Assembly (NCBI GenBank): GCA_049999765.1 | Contig: JBNGIQ010009204.1 | Location: 26,623-90,622, forward strand | Source: Phaeoceros laevis | Taxonomy: Eukaryota; Anthocerotophyta; Anthocerotopsida; Notothyladales | Direction of reading: 5' to 3' | Length of the DNA: 64,000 bases | In this document: one piece after another, positions 33,383-43,800 of the stretch | How the letters are laid out: every line of letters begins with the position of its first letter | Numbering within the stretch: position 1 is the stretch's first letter | The notes under the pieces: model-generated | What the model was told of the DNA's origin: nothing | Seen by the model: only the letters and a program-made list of their open reading frames with translations | The model's database searches: none | Translations under genes and position numbers: made by a program

Positions 33383-35451
33383 ATGCCCTCCCTGCACTGC
33401 ATCCGGAAGCTGAAAGCAGGCGCTGCGGCTGTGCGTCACCAGTTTGAGAGCCACGGCAGGGTCAAGGGTTTCGTTGACAGGAGGAGCAGTCTGCTCGCTT
33501 GGAATGCAAAAATTTCTGCGCCGTGTGCCTGCCCGTCCGCGTCTGCATCCTTCGGTGCCTCGTCCCCCTTCTGTGTAACTGCATCGTCGGGGCGGGCTAA
33601 ACCTACCCCGGAAGCATCGTGGGTAGGGAAGACGGCTCTCTCCATCTCTGAAGCAGTTGCCCGTGTGTTTGCAACACCTTCTGCTCATGGCACGGGATGG
33701 CCGGTGTGCGGCTACCAGGCCGTACAAGTAGGGAGGCATGACTTTTTTGACCACGGCTCCGGCTTGAAAGCACACAGTGATCTGAGATGTGAAGCCACCA
33801 GGGACCAGGGGCATGTTGTGAGCAGGGCCAAGGGCCCGGCCAGGGACCTTGCCAACAATGCCACTCTCGGGAGCGAAGTGTGGAGGAATGGCTGGCTTGA
33901 CAAGGAGGAAGCAGGTTCGGATTTGGATTGTCGGCTGGAGACAAAGTTTGCGTTGAAGGATGGGTTGAAAGCTTGCAGATTCCAAGCTGGCAGCTTGGGG
34001 AAGGGTTGTTTTGCTGCAAGAAATAGGTTACCAGTTCGTGCCAGCAAGCACGAGCACTTGGGGGGGAATGGGGACCATGTTAACAAAAACCCAAATGAGT
34101 TTGGATTGGAGAGAATACTGGGAGATGGTTTGAGTGTGGGGGCTTCAGGGGCTTTTCAACATTTGTTGCACAGTTCAGCTGCTTATCATTTGTTTCACAT
34201 AGGACCAGGGCTTCCAGTTGTTGACAGTGCTTTTGTGAGGGCACTACATGATGTCAGTTCTGGGGCACAGCTGGCTTCGCCGGCTAATGCTTCGATTCGA
34301 TGTCATGATGAGGGTTGTGACGACCAGAGTTCTCCAAACGAACAGTAAGTTGTAAATTCACGAGTTCCTTCAATGAATTTGTTGTGTTGTTGGGATCTGT
34401 TGATTTTGGCAAGAGCACGACTAGCCTCTTAATGACAGTACTACATGTTTGCAGGACGGCCGTTGATGGCAACACCTTGAGGTTGTTTTCAGGTGCCTGT
34501 TGCCTACCTCACCCCGAGAAGGTGAAAACAGGCGGCGAAGATGCGTATTTCATTTGCTCGGATGAGCCTGTTGTGGGTGTTGCCGACGGTGTTGGTGGAT
34601 GGGCTGATGTGGGTGTTGATGCTGGGGAGTATGCCAGGGAGCTCATGAGGCAGGCCACTATCGCAGTTCGGCAGGAACCACATGGGCACGTTGACCCTGC
34701 TCGGGTTCTAGCAACTGCGCATTCCAAGACAAAATGCAGGGGGTCTTCAACTGCGTGCATCCTTGCCCTGTCAAATGAGGTAACTACCATACAGTCATAC
34801 TTATGTGCTAGGTAAGTCAGGTAAGCCTACCAAGGCAGTACAGAAACCTGACCGTCTCCCTTTTTGTAGGGTTTGCAAGCGGCAAATTTGGGTGACAGCG
34901 GATTTGTGGTGGTGAGAAACGGCCGCACCATCTTCAAGTCTCCTCCACAGCAACATCAGTTCAACATACCATTCCAACTTGAAAGTGGTGGAAGTGATCC
35001 GCCCAGTGCTGCTGAGGTAAATCCGTGGCCTAAGCCTGATGTTATTTTGCTTGACCACTCTTCATGCAGTGATGGCTTTCTGCAGCAGCATCCAGGCGCT
35101 AACATGAGCTGTGTGTGGGTACAGGTCTTCTCTGTGCCAGTGGCACCCGGAGATGTGATTGTAGCAGGGACGGACGGCATGTTTGACAACCTCTACGACA
35201 CGGAGTTGACGAGCGTCGTGATGCAGTCGACTCGAGGAGGTGCGGAGCCCCAAGTCACAGCCCAAAGAATAGCTGCACTGGCCAGCAACCGAGCTCAAGA
35301 CCGAAACCGACAGACACCTTTCTCTGCCGCGGCACAGGATGCAGGGGTGCGGTTTTACGGTGGGAAAATGGATGACATCACCGTCGTCGTCTCCTACGTG
35401 TCCAGCAAGAAGTCGACCGACAAGCCCGGCAAGGGATTCCTTTTCGTCTAA
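33383..35451 (+). CDS. PP2C-family protein phosphatase with long N-terminal extension
   Basis: Four exons in phase: 33383-34344, 34455-34779, 34870-35016 and 35125-35451, for 586 aa. The first about 320 residues are poorly conserved, start basic and Cys/Ser/Ala-rich (MPSLHCIRKLKAGAAAVRH), and may target an organelle. The catalytic part contains GGEDAYFICSDEPVVGVADG (first metal Asp), VGGWADVGVDAGEYARELM, CRGSSTACILAL, AANLGDSGFVVVRNG, VAPGDVIVAGTDGMFDN (metal-binding GTDGxxDN) and YGGKMDDITVVVSYV. This arrangement, including RQTPFSAAAQDAG, matches the PPTC7-like plant group (PP2C55/PP2C80 type) rather than the ABA co-receptor clade. Predicted activity is Mg/Mn-dependent Ser/Thr phosphatase; the substrate is unknown. 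Confidence 0.9.
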
Positions 35452-36315
35452 GAACCTCGTCTTCGGGGGTAACACTACCTCATAGCAATATCATAGCTTG
35501 TACAGCCCGAACTAGCATTGCATTCGTCTCCAAGTTTTTTCCTGGCGCACTTGCTGTCTGTCTTGAAGGTGAAGGCACTGAAGTCACCTCCCTCACGACA
35601 GAAGTGGCTGGTATCTCCCGCTGCAGCGCCTACCTAACCAGTGTACTGTTGGTTGACAATATGACGATGCCGCGTATTCCAGTCATGACTTCGCTTGACG
35701 TCCAGCTGCCTCTGCGTCTCTATTTGTGTGCACCAACTTTGGATGACTAGTCTATGACTGTACACGCACACCGCAGTTCGGCGGTTGGTCGATGCTTTAT
35801 TTTATGGCCAAGAAGCTTCAGCGGAAAGCAGAGAGCGGTTCACGTGGGCGGCGAACATAGACTAGAATTGTGGAATGTTCCCTTCTGTGAAAGGGAGGCA
35901 GCAGGCGGGGGAGGGTCGTTCCTTGCTCATCTCTCTCTCCCTGGAGGGCCCTGGACCCTGGAGTGCAGGTCACAGCTTGTGCAATATCGGTCTGGACAGG
36001 TTGAATCTAGACTTGGCCGCGATAGGCGGCTTGCTTCACAAGTGTGACTTCTGTCTGGGATGGACGACCTCCGCCGCTGTGATCCACTGTGCGTCTTCTA
36101 GACTTGCGTGCCGGCCTGGCTATGGGGCGGGTGCGAGTTGCATCTGTCTGTGGTTGGCTGTGGGCATTGGAAGATGTGTAGGTATTCTTCATCCACTTCT
36201 CCTGCTGCTCTTTTGGGATGAGCAGATCCAGCGGCTGGGCTGGTATGTCAGTCAGGAGGTTGTGAGCTAGCTAGCAAGCTAGCAGAGCGGGCGGGGGCCT
36301 CAGTCTGCGGCAGCC
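35452..36315. other. Intergenic / upstream region of the receptor kinase
   Basis: 864 bp containing the PP2C 3' UTR and the receptor kinase promoter and 5' UTR. It becomes GC-rich toward the kinase ATG. A local palindromic repeat GAGCTAGCTAGCAAGCTAGC lies at 36266-36285. Confidence 0.4.
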
Positions 36316-38820
36316 ATGGTTTCTGTGGGCGAGCTCACCGCGGGCGCGCTGAAAGTGGCGCTGATGCTGAGCGTGCTGGTCTTTGTGGCCTACGTGCCCT
36401 TCCTGTTTGTGGATTTCAGCAAGGGCGACGGGCTGTTGCGCGATGTGGATGCGCTCCAGGACATGAGGCGGGCAATGGTGGACGCGGAGGGCGTGCTGGA
36501 CAATTGGCGAGGCAAGGACCCCTGCGCCTGGACGGGGGTGGTGTGCGGGACAGTGGAGGAGGAGAAGGGGCAGATCCGGGTGGTAGGGCTGGCTCTGGAA
36601 GGGGCAGGGCTGGGAGGGGCTCTGTCACCCGCCGTGGCCCGCTTGTCGGAGCTGCGCTTCTTCCTGGGGGCGGGCAACACGCTGTCCGGGTCGCTGGCGG
36701 AGCTCGAGGGTTGCAAGCGCCTGGAGCGGCTGGAGCTGCCGTCCAACCTGATCTCGGGGCCTGTTCCGGAGGGCCTGTTGCTGGGAATGCCCCGCCTCAA
36801 GCACCTGCTGCTCCCGCACAACAACCTGGTGGGAGGGCTGAGCCCGGGCTTGTTCGGGAAGGGGTGCGGGGAGCTCACCACCCTGGTTCTGGCCGGGAAC
36901 TACCTCTCGGGCGCCGTCCCGGCGGAGCTGGGCGGGTGCAAGCGCCTGGAGAAGGTGGACTTGAGGGGGAATTCGCTGGGAGGAGCCATCCCGGGGGCTG
37001 CATTCCCCATCACTCTGCGGCACCTCGACTTGGCCAACAACCGGCTGGAGGGTTCGGTCCCTCCAGCCCTAGCCGGGCTGGGGGAGCTGTCCTTCCTCGA
37101 CCTCTCCTTCAACCGGCTCACGGGGGAGGTGCCGCGGCCGCTGCTCGATAACAGAAACCTTGTCCTCGACGTGAGCGGCAACTCCATCACCACCACCAAC
37201 GGCAAGGGTTTCGATGCTGCATCTGCTGCTTCTGACCTAAAGGAGTTGAAGGATCGTGAGGCATCGGCTGCTGCCGCTGGCTGGAGGACGTGGGTGGCGG
37301 AGAGAGTGAAGAAGTGGTCCTCCTCCGGGCGGTATGCAGCATGGTCTCAGCAAGCGAGTCTCCGGAGGTCCATGCTGGGAGAAGGAGGCGCCCCTGCCGC
37401 TGCCCCGGCCCCGGGTCCCAATTCCTTCGATCCGCAACAGCAGGGGCAGGTCGGAGGAGGAGGTGAGGCAGACGGCAGCGGCACGGGGGGGGAGGCGGAG
37501 GTGAAGAAGCGGCCGACCTCCACCCGCGCCAAGGTGAAGAGATGGGCATTGGGCCTGGCTCTGGGGCTGGTGGCGGGGGGTTTGGCCGCGGTGGTGCTGG
37601 CCACCGTCCTGCGCATGCTGCTCTTCCTCCGCCGCAAGCCGGAGCTGGTGCAGGGCCCCATCATCTTCAGCAAGCAGATCACGCCCAAGATGCTGGCCGC
37701 CCTCGACCAGCCCACGGCGTTCCAGGAGGCGGAGAGCCTGGGGCAGGGCGGCAGCGGGCGCGTCTACAAGAGCGTGCTGCAGCCCGGGGACATGGCCGTG
37801 GCGGTGAAGGTGGTGGCGGTGCAGCGCAGCAACAACGAGGAGGAGGAGGAGGAGGGTGATCTGGGTAAGGGCAACAACAACGGCAAGGACCACAAGCGCT
37901 CTCCCACCCGGAACGCGCTGCGGCCCAAGCAATCCTCGGAGCGGCGGCAGATCCAGTCGGAGCTGCAGACGCTGGGGGCAATCCGGCACCGCAACCTGGT
38001 GGCGCTGCTGGCCTACGTCGCCCGCCCCGACGACCATCTCCTGGTGTACGAGTTCATGGAGAACGGAAGCCTGCACTCGGCCCTGGCCCTGTCCGCGGCG
38101 GGGGAGCTGGTGCTGGACTGGCCCTGCCGCCTGCGGGTGGCGGAGGGCATGGCCACGGGGCTGGCGTACCTCCACATCGAGTGCCGCCCCAAGGTGGTGC
38201 ACCGGGACATCAAGCCGGGCAACATTCTGCTGGACCAGACGTTCGATGCGCACATTGGGGACTTCGGGCTGGCCAAGGTGCTGGAAGACGGCCATAGCCA
38301 CGCCTCCACGGCGCTGCTGGCAGGGACGCTGGGCTACATGGCGCCCGAGTACCACCAGACCACCAAATTCACCACCCAGAGCGACATCTACAGCCTGGGA
38401 GTGTCCATGGCCGCGCTCTTCTGCGGGAAGGAGCCCACCGACGCCTTCTTCGAGCGCGAGTACCCGGCGGGGCTACCGGCGTGGCTGGCGGAGCTGGCCC
38501 GGGCCAACCGGCTGGAAGAGGCGGTGGACTCGCGCCTGCGCGACGGCGACCGGCTGACGGAGGAGCAGGAGAAGGAGGTGGTGCTGGGACTCAGGCTCGT
38601 GCTGCTCTGCATCTCGCGGGAGCCCTCGCAGCGGCCCAACGCCGCGGACGTGCTCAAAATGCTGCAGCAGATTTCCAGCCACGAAGACGCCACCCGCCGG
38701 CGCGGCCTGGCGGAGCTCATCGCCCCCGATCACGTCTACCGCATCACCAATTTCGGCTCCGCCGTGGTGCCCCGGGACTCCTCGGGCTCCTCCGGCTCCA
38801 CTCCCAATGGCACCAAGTGA
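36316..38820 (+). CDS. LRR receptor-like kinase, SOBIR1-like
   Basis: A single exon of 834 aa. Residues 14-33 form a hydrophobic signal or anchor segment. Next comes the LRR N-cap (VLDNWRGKDPCAWTGVVC) and about five to seven LRRs to about residue 290 (LEKVDLRGNSLGGAIPG, LRHLDLANNRLEGSVPP). A Pro/Gly/Ala-rich juxtamembrane stretch follows, then one transmembrane helix at about 410-438 with overlapping GxxxG steps (ALGLALGLVAGGLAAVVLA). The kinase has GQGGSGRVYK, VAVKVV, HRDIKPGN, DFGLAK and the MAPEYHQTTKFT activation-segment block, so all catalytic residues are present. The run QSELQTLGAIRHRNLVALLA with LVYEFMENGSL and the preceding GPIIFSKQI resemble SOBIR1, the adaptor kinase for receptor-like proteins. 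An acidic insert of about 40 residues (RSNNEEEEEEGD...) sits after the catalytic Lys. GC is far higher than in neighbouring genes. Confidence 0.9.
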   Translation: MVSVGELTAGALKVALMLSVLVFVAYVPFLFVDFSKGDGLLRDVDALQDMRRAMVDAEGVLDNWRGKDPCAWTGVVCGTVEEEKGQIRVVGLALEGAGLGGALSPAVARLSELRFFLGAGNTLSGSLAELEGCKRLERLELPSNLISGPVPEGLLLGMPRLKHLLLPHNNLVGGLSPGLFGKGCGELTTLVLAGNYLSGAVPAELGGCKRLEKVDLRGNSLGGAIPGAAFPITLRHLDLANNRLEGSVPPALAGLGELSFLDLSFNRLTGEVPRPLLDNRNLVLDVSGNSITTTNGKGFDAASAASDLKELKDREASAAAAGWRTWVAERVKKWSSSGRYAAWSQQASLRRSMLGEGGAPAAAPAPGPNSFDPQQQGQVGGGGEADGSGTGGEAEVKKRPTSTRAKVKRWALGLALGLVAGGLAAVVLATVLRMLLFLRRKPELVQGPIIFSKQITPKMLAALDQPTAFQEAESLGQGGSGRVYKSVLQPGDMAVAVKVVAVQRSNNEEEEEEGDLGKGNNNGKDHKRSPTRNALRPKQSSERRQIQSELQTLGAIRHRNLVALLAYVARPDDHLLVYEFMENGSLHSALALSAAGELVLDWPCRLRVAEGMATGLAYLHIECRPKVVHRDIKPGNILLDQTFDAHIGDFGLAKVLEDGHSHASTALLAGTLGYMAPEYHQTTKFTTQSDIYSLGVSMAALFCGKEPTDAFFEREYPAGLPAWLAELARANRLEEAVDSRLRDGDRLTEEQEKEVVLGLRLVLLCISREPSQRPNAADVLKMLQQISSHEDATRRRGLAELIAPDHVYRITNFGSAVVPRDSSGSSGSTPNGTK

Positions 38821-39314
38821 GGAATGAATGCCTTCCTTGGCTTGCACACTACTACTTCAAGTCAAGTCGGTAACCCTAATGTGTGTGTGAAGAGTGAAGA
38901 ATGGAATGGCTGCTGGTGCCTCGTCGAAGACGACCATAGCCTCTACCTATGTAGCAAAACTGCCTATCTGTGTTTTTCTGATGGTTCTGTTGGATTTGCT
39001 AGTCCACCCTTGAAAGACGGAGGTGGGACTAGCTAGTAAGCCCGACTCCATGGCTAGGAGTTTGTCCAACATGTCACTCAGGACTGGCAATTTGTTCAAT
39101 GTTGTACGTGTTTGGATGACTGAATGCAAAACTGTAATCAACTCTCTGCTATCAAACTCTTCATTTCCTTGGCTTCTTGGAAGGCCTGCACAGACGTAAG
39201 GAAAAACACATTTTTGTAAGGAGTCTGTCGTAGCTTGTTACCCACTCCAATGGTAGCAACATGAGTGAATGAATGAAAAGGCAAGGAATGTTGAGGGAAT
39301 TTTTGTCTTTGTGC
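38821..39314. other. Convergent intergenic region
   Basis: 3' flanks of the receptor kinase (+) and RPL19 (-). No coding block or repeat seen. Confidence 0.35.
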
Positions 39315-40194
39315 TTACAGAGGAACAGGAGCGGCAGCTCGGGCTTCAGGTGCTGGGGAAGGGGAGGCAGTGCCCTGCGAGAAACCACAACAACCATCGG
39401 TCTGCCAAGCACACGTACGTACTCATGAAAGGAATGAAAAGAACTGTTCTAGTCAGGAGGCTGGCTAGCTTGAAGGCCAGAGACAGAAACACAGACCTGT
39501 GCAAATCGTTCTTCCCTTCTGGATATCTTGCGGTGGCGAGTGGCCTTGTTCTTCGCACGCCGGGCCTCGAACTGGTCCGACAGAGTCTTGGACCTCGCCT
39601 TCTCTGCCTTGGACTTGTGGATGCTCTCCATCAGCACGCGCTTGTTCTTGAACACGTTCCCCTTCACCTTCATGTACATCTCGTGGTACATGTGCTTGTC
39701 AATCTTCTTGGAGTCGCGGTACTTCCTCAGCAACCGGCGCAGCACTCTCATCCGCCGCAGCCACAGCACCTTGGCGGGAAGCCTGGCCTCCCTGGTCCCC
39801 TTCCTCTTGCCGTAGCCCGAGTGCCGCCCCTTCTTCTTGGCCTCCAGGGCGCGCCGAGACCGCGCCCGGGAGTGGATCTTGTGCGGCTTCCGGATCACGA
39901 ACCCGTCCTTGACCAGTTTCCGGATGTTCTGCCCTGCCAATTGCAAAAACACACACACGCACACCAGTTCCTGCGCCTGTCATACCAGACTACCTTTCTT
40001 GAACAAATTTATGCACCACGTGCTCAAGCTGGAAATTTGTGCCTGCTCTTCTTCCGCTGGAAGAAGCTGTCCGGACACCTACTGGAGTTGGCCATGGAGA
40101 TCTCGTTCCCCTCGTTCGGGTCCAGCCACACCTTGCGCTGTCCGCATTTCAGCACGCTTGCGGCCAGCCTCTTTTGTAGCTTCAGAGAAACCAT
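39315..40194 (-). CDS. RPL19: 60S ribosomal protein L19 (eL19)
   Basis: Three exons in phase: 40194-40083, 39933-39497 and 39374-39315, for 202 aa. The sequence is almost the textbook eL19: [114 protein letters not shown] and [20 protein letters not shown]. The short last exon encodes the variable Ala/Pro tail ([19 protein letters not shown]). It is a component of the large ribosomal subunit and contributes to inter-subunit bridges. Confidence 0.97.
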
Positions 40195-40743
40195 GATGGC
40201 TCCTGCTTGCTCAGGAGTGAACTCGTGCCTTCAAGAACCAATACCCGCGGCTTGAGCAACAATGCGTGACGCTATCCAAGATTGACGAAGAGAATGGAGG
40301 ACAGAGAAATGCGCCTGCAGGAGGCTGTGCGCAATTCCCTCCCTCGCAGGCTGGAGGTGCTTGTTTGGTGATGAGAGTCTTGTCTCCTGCCTGCGGACGA
40401 GGACGAGTGAGAAACTTGGCCGCCAAATTCGGATGCGTTCGTTCGTTTGCTTGTCAGCAAACGAGGACGTGGAGACCTAGAATTGTAACCCTTGTTCCAC
40501 GTCAGGCGGGGCATGGCTTAATCTCGTGGGCTTTAGCTCGTAAGGCGTGCCCTGTGCTGCTGTACCGACCTGGAGCTGAGGACGCATGCGGTTGATTGCT
40601 ACTAGTAGCCCGCTGTCGCTCAGATTCTGGGTATGGGACGAGGAGCGACGTAGGTCACGACTTCAAGCTGCTGGAGTGTTGCTTCATCGTTGATTTCCGT
40701 CTCGGGGAGCTGCTGTTGCAGGAGAGCGGGGAGTGAAGTTAAG
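40195..40743. promoter_or_regulatory. Divergent promoter region of RPL19 and MMSDH
   Basis: 549 bp between divergent starts. No coding block recognised. The open frame of the MMSDH gene extends upstream to 40690 without an ATG. Confidence 0.4.
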
Positions 40744-42513
40744 ATGAGTGTGGGAAGGCATGTCTTTGGCGCGGTGGCCCGTTGTAGCCGCAGCAGTCCC
40801 CGGCGGACCGTCCTCAATGTCTTCTGCGTAGTGTTTGGAGATGGTGGCACAACGAGCCCGGGCTGTGTGGCAGGCAGGAGGAGCTTTTCCTCCTCGCCCT
40901 CGTCTCTATTCACAGTCTCTACCGCGCTTCCTCCACTCTCTGCGGGCATATGCTCCACCCGCCCGTATCTGCAAGGAGGGGCTGCCATGCAAGAGAGCCA
41001 GGACACGCAGGCAGCTTCTGCTCCCAAGGTGAAGCTTTTCATAGGCGGGGAATTCATCGACTCCAAGGCCGAGGAGTGGATTCCCGTGCTCAACCCTGCC
41101 ACTCAGGAGACGGTGGCGCAGGTTCCCCTGACCAATTCCGCGGAATTTGAGGCTGCCGTGGCTGCGGCCAAGATGGCTTACCCCAAGTGGCGAGACACTC
41201 CTGTGACCACCAGGCAGAGAGTGATGCTCAAGCTCCAGGAACTCATCCGGCGGGACATGGACAAGCTTGCCGGGATTGTGACACTGGAGCAAGGAAAGAC
41301 TCTTGCAGATGCCAGAGGGGACGTGTTTCGAGGTCTGGAGGTGGTGGAGCAGACATCCGGGATGGTGAATTTTCAAATGGGGGATTTCGTGGAGAATGTG
41401 TCCGCCGGGATTGACACCTACAGCATCCGCCAGCCGTTGGGGGTTTGTGCAGGGATATGTCCTTTCAACTTTCCTGCCATGATTCCCCTTTGGATGTTTC
41501 CGGTCGCCGTCACGTGCGGAAACACGTTCATCCTCAAGCCCTCGGAGAAGGACCCTGGAGCTGCCATGCTCTTGGCAGAGCTGGCAGCGGAGGCTGGACT
41601 CCCTCCCGGCGTTCTCAACATCCTGCACGGTACCCACAAGGTGGTGGATGCTATTTGCGACCACCCAGACATTAAGGCCATATCCTTTGTGGGCTCGGAT
41701 ACCGCCGGACTGCACATCTACCAGCGAGCGTCTGCCAAGGGCAAGCGCGTGCAGTGCAACATGGGTGCAAAGAACCATGCTGTGATCATGCCGGACGCCA
41801 ATCCAGAGGCAACTGTGAATGCACTTGTGGGAGCTGCGTTTGGAGCTGCTGGGCAGAGGTGCATGGCTATCTCCACTGCAGTCTTTGTGGGAGACTCCAA
41901 GCCCTGGGAAGAGAAGTTGAAGGACAAGGCCAAGGTGTTGAAGGTGACTGCGGGAAATGAGCAAGGAGCAGATCTCGGCCCAGTGATCAGCAAGCAGGCC
42001 AAGGAGCGCATTCTGTCCCTCATTGCCAGTGGTGAAAAGCAAGGTGCTAGACTGGTGTTGGATGGGCGAGACCTACAGGTTCCTGGATACGAGAAAGGCA
42101 ACTTCGTTGGCCCAACGATCCTCTCCGACGTCAAGACTGACATGGACTGCTACCAGCAGGAGATCTTTGGGCCAGTTCTGGTCTGCATGCAGGTGGGCAC
42201 CTTGCAGGAGGCAATTGAACTTGTGAATAGCAACAAGTACGGCAATGGCACTGCCATCTTTACAACTTCCGGAGTGGCTGCCAGAACCTTCCAGCATGAG
42301 ATTGATGTTGGCCAGGTGGGCATCAATGTACCCATACCTGTTCCCCTGCCCTTCTTCTCGTTCACAGGATCAAGGGCCTCATTTGCCGGCGATTTAAATT
42401 TTTATGGAAGAGCCGGAGTGAATTTCTACACCCAAATCAAGACTGTTACAACTCAGTGGAAGGATCGAGAAGGTGATGGCGTTTTGTCATTTCCAACGTC
42501 GCAAAAGGTGTGA
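40744..42513 (+). CDS. ALDH6B2: Methylmalonate-semialdehyde dehydrogenase (acylating), mitochondrial
   Basis: A single-exon frame of 589 aa from the ATG at 40744. A basic, Ser/Arg-rich mitochondrial presequence ([20 protein letters not shown]) precedes the ALDH6 core: [37 protein letters not shown]-like block, [38 protein letters not shown] (cofactor binding), FVGSDTAG, and [20 protein letters not shown] with the catalytic Cys at about residue 373. It ends with the family signature [20 protein letters not shown]. The enzyme converts methylmalonate or malonate semialdehyde plus CoA and NAD to propionyl- or acetyl-CoA in valine catabolism. Plant orthologues usually have many introns; this copy has none and looks intact, suggesting an expressed retrogene. 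All catalytic motifs are present. Confidence 0.94.
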   Translation: MSVGRHVFGAVARCSRSSPRRTVLNVFCVVFGDGGTTSPGCVAGRRSFSSSPSSLFTVSTALPPLSAGICSTRPYLQGGAAMQESQDTQAASAPKVKLFIGGEFIDSKAEEWIPVLNPATQETVAQVPLTNSAEFEAAVAAAKMAYPKWRDTPVTTRQRVMLKLQELIRRDMDKLAGIVTLEQGKTLADARGDVFRGLEVVEQTSGMVNFQMGDFVENVSAGIDTYSIRQPLGVCAGICPFNFPAMIPLWMFPVAVTCGNTFILKPSEKDPGAAMLLAELAAEAGLPPGVLNILHGTHKVVDAICDHPDIKAISFVGSDTAGLHIYQRASAKGKRVQCNMGAKNHAVIMPDANPEATVNALVGAAFGAAGQRCMAISTAVFVGDSKPWEEKLKDKAKVLKVTAGNEQGADLGPVISKQAKERILSLIASGEKQGARLVLDGRDLQVPGYEKGNFVGPTILSDVKTDMDCYQQEIFGPVLVCMQVGTLQEAIELVNSNKYGNGTAIFTTSGVAARTFQHEIDVGQVGINVPIPVPLPFFSFTGSRASFAGDLNFYGRAGVNFYTQIKTVTTQWKDREGDGVLSFPTSQKV

Positions 42514-43061
42514 CGGCAGGCAGTGGTTCAGGAGAATAAAAGGCAAAGCTAGGCATGGTCCCGCATGGCAATCTGCGGTGCCCTACTCATGGCGTACTGT
42601 TGTGGTCCAAAGCACTGAAATGATGCCAAGCGGTGGCTGCTGATCATGACCCTCGGCGGTTGGCAGCAAAACCTTCAGCTCGACCAAGTGTCAACATTAG
42701 TGCGGTTAGGTGTAACTGCTACATCACTGACCCGCTAAACGTTGTTGGTACTTTTGTAGATTATGTAGACTAAGAGCAGATTCAAGAGCTGCTCACAATG
42801 CCCTTTCGGGGCCTTACGGCGCAGTTCCGGACTGCGCGCCGCCAAAAAGTGGGCCTAAAAACAGCCTACCACCCCCTTCTTACTGCGGTAATCGTAATAA
42901 TTATCAAGGTAAAACATTTATAACCAGATCACTGACGAGGGGTTGTACTACTTCACCATCCTTGCTGCTGCGGCATGATAATAGGATGGGAATAGTTTGC
43001 AGTACTTTGCACTGTTGCTTATAGGTCTGTTTTTCGGTTTACCATGCGACCAGGCTGTCTT
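42514..43061. other. Intergenic region downstream of MMSDH
   Basis: No coding block. It leads into the repeated leader of the PPR array. Confidence 0.3.
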
Positions 43062-43800
43062 CTATCATGCACTGGACTTCTACTGCTGCACGGGTTTTTC
43101 AGCAGTTACAAAAACCTGCAATTGCTCCACATAGAATTGCGCAAGTGATACCAACGGGATGCAATATCAGCGGTTTTGGGCGCCGATAGCTGGGAGGCAA
43201 GCCCCCACCCTGGAGCTGGAAGGGAGTTCGAATATTGTTGTATTGCTGTCTACTATCATGCACTGGACTTCTACTGCTGCTACTGCCAAAAAACCTGCAA
43301 TTGCTCCACATAGAATTGCGCAAGTGCCACCAACGGGATGCAAGATCAGCGGTTTTGGACGCCGACAGCTGGGAGGCAGGTCCACACCCTGGAGCTGGAG
43401 GGGAGTTCGAATGTGCCTGCAAGGCAATGGATTTACACAGGCCGCACATTCGTGCCTTGCAGTTGCTTAGCAGCCAAGCTAGGCATACCGGACAACAGCA
43501 GTGCAGGAGAGCGGCAAGAGGTGTTGTACTGCTGCCTACTATCATGCACTGGACTTCTACTGCTGCCGCTGTTGCAAAACCTGCAATTGCTCCGCCTAGA
43601 ATTGCGCAAGTGCTACCAACGGGATGCAACATCAGCGGTTTTGGACGCCGACAGCTGGGTGGCAGGCCCCCACCCTGGAGCTGGATGGGAGTTCGAATGT
43701 GCTTCCGAGGCAATGGATTTACACAAGCCGCACATTCGCGCCGTGCAGTTGCTTAGCAGCCAAGCTAGGCATACCGGACAATAGCAATGCAGGAGAGCGG
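43062..43800 (+). repeat. Tandemly repeated PPR leader, three copies
   Basis: The word CCAACGGGATGCAA, followed by ATCAGCGGTTTTGG and CCCTGGAGCTGG, occurs at 43151, 43330 and 43616. Only the last ATG continues into the long PPR frame. Between copies, TACTATCATGCACTGGACTT and CCTGCAATTGCTCC repeat. The same leader appears once before each of the two downstream paralogues (about 48540 and 51930). It covers the 5' UTR and the first about 60 codons, so the first paralogue has had its 5' end duplicated twice. Confidence 0.85.

Noticed and set aside
37237-38355. 372-codon minus-strand frame within the receptor kinase gene
   Set aside because: High GC makes stop codons rare on both strands; no motif is visible and it is fully antisense to a well-supported kinase.
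40906-42042. 378-codon minus-strand frame within the MMSDH gene
   Set aside because: Antisense shadow of a strongly conserved coding sequence with no motif of its own.
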